Of a DNA stretch of 5,264 bases, positions 4,989 through 5,264 are shown piece by piece. Source of the DNA: Endomicrobium sp. (GTDB taxonomy: Bacteria; Elusimicrobiota; Endomicrobiia; Endomicrobiales; Endomicrobiaceae). A program made the translations under genes and the position numbers. The stretch is from contig JAISRA010000002.1 in the NCBI GenBank assembly GCA_031273885.1, positions 1-5,264 on the forward strand, written 5' to 3'. The notes under the pieces were generated by a model. The model did not search any database. It was given only the letters and a program-made list of their open reading frames with translations, and was not told where the DNA came from. Within the stretch, counting starts at the first letter, position 1. Each line of letters begins with the position of its first letter.

Positions 4989-5264
4989 ATGCAAGATTTA
5001 ATACTCGAAATTATAAAAGGAAAACAAGTTACAAGAGAGGAAGCCCTTAGACTTTTTGATTATGAGCTAGAAGATCTTTTTCTTGCATCTGCAAAAATAC
5101 GCAAAAAATCTAAAGGCAACAAAGTAAAGGTTTGTTCTATCATTAATGCAAAATCAGGAAAATGCAGTGAAAACTGCAAATTCTGTGCTCAGTCAGTCTT
5201 TAGCAAAACCGATGTGAAAGTTTACTCACTCATTGATACAGAAGAAATCAAAGAAATTTCTACA
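4989..5264 (+). CDS. bioB: Biotin synthase, N-terminal part (cut by window edge)
   Basis: This radical-SAM enzyme inserts sulfur into dethiobiotin to make biotin, the last step of the pathway, using a 4Fe-4S cluster with SAM and a second sulfur-donating cluster. The first 92 residues are present, exactly to the right edge. The segment VCSIINAKSGKCSENCKFCA at 48-67 contains the CxxxCxxC cluster motif (C59, C63, C66) and the surrounding residues diagnostic of BioB rather than other radical-SAM enzymes. C49 lies in the conserved CSI segment. The N-terminal part (KGKQVTREEALRLF) fits the usual BioB cap helix. The start is supported by GAGGAG 5 nt upstream. No other biotin gene is visible; downstream genes would lie beyond the window. 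Regulation may involve the palindrome at 4947-4960. Active-site residues further along cannot be checked. Confidence 0.94.
   Translation, partial: MQDLILEIIKGKQVTREEALRLFDYELEDLFLASAKIRKKSKGNKVKVCSIINAKSGKCSENCKFCAQSVFSKTDVKVYSLIDTEEIKEIST

Overview
The window is an AT-rich bacterial segment with compact, mostly overlapping genes. All genes look chromosomal and housekeeping. No insertion sequence, CRISPR array, phage gene or plasmid function is visible. The AT-rich composition and the mix of arginine and biotin genes beside a Cas4-like nuclease would fit an Elusimicrobiota/Endomicrobium-type organism, but this taxonomic guess is from general impression only and is not proven by the sequence.

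Minus strand, 4323 down to 1: a promoter with perfect -35 and -10 hexamers (4295-4323) stands 19 bp upstream of a tRNA-Ala(GGC) gene (4203-4275). A tightly packed gene series then follows on the same strand: a YjbQ/UPF0047 protein, RsmD (16S rRNA guanine methyltransferase), a RecB/Cas4-like PD-(D/E)XK protein with four cysteines placed as for an iron-sulfur cluster, ArgB, ArgD and, after a 96-bp gap, the start of ArgG (cut by the window edge). Three consecutive junctions (rsmD/nuclease, nuclease/argB, argB/argD) are 4-nt ATGA overlaps, so the series is very probably one transcript with translational coupling. No strong terminator was seen between the tRNA and the first protein gene.

Plus strand, 4341 to 5264: a divergently transcribed HU-type DNA-binding protein has its own clear sigma70-type promoter. 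A 289-bp intergenic stretch follows, with a possible terminator hairpin, an extended -10 promoter and a 14-bp perfect palindrome plus a related half-match. After it comes the 5' part of biotin synthase bioB, cut by the right edge.

Functionally, ArgB, ArgD and ArgG supply steps of arginine synthesis (acetylglutamate kinase, acetylornithine aminotransferase, argininosuccinate synthase). argC, argJ/argE and argF are not in the window. The rest concerns translation (tRNA-Ala, RsmD), DNA (HU, the nuclease) and biotin. The points most worth checking are an RsmD whose catalytic (D/N)PPY motif reads GPPY, the Cas4-like protein embedded in an arginine operon, and the palindromic operator-like sites ahead of bioB.
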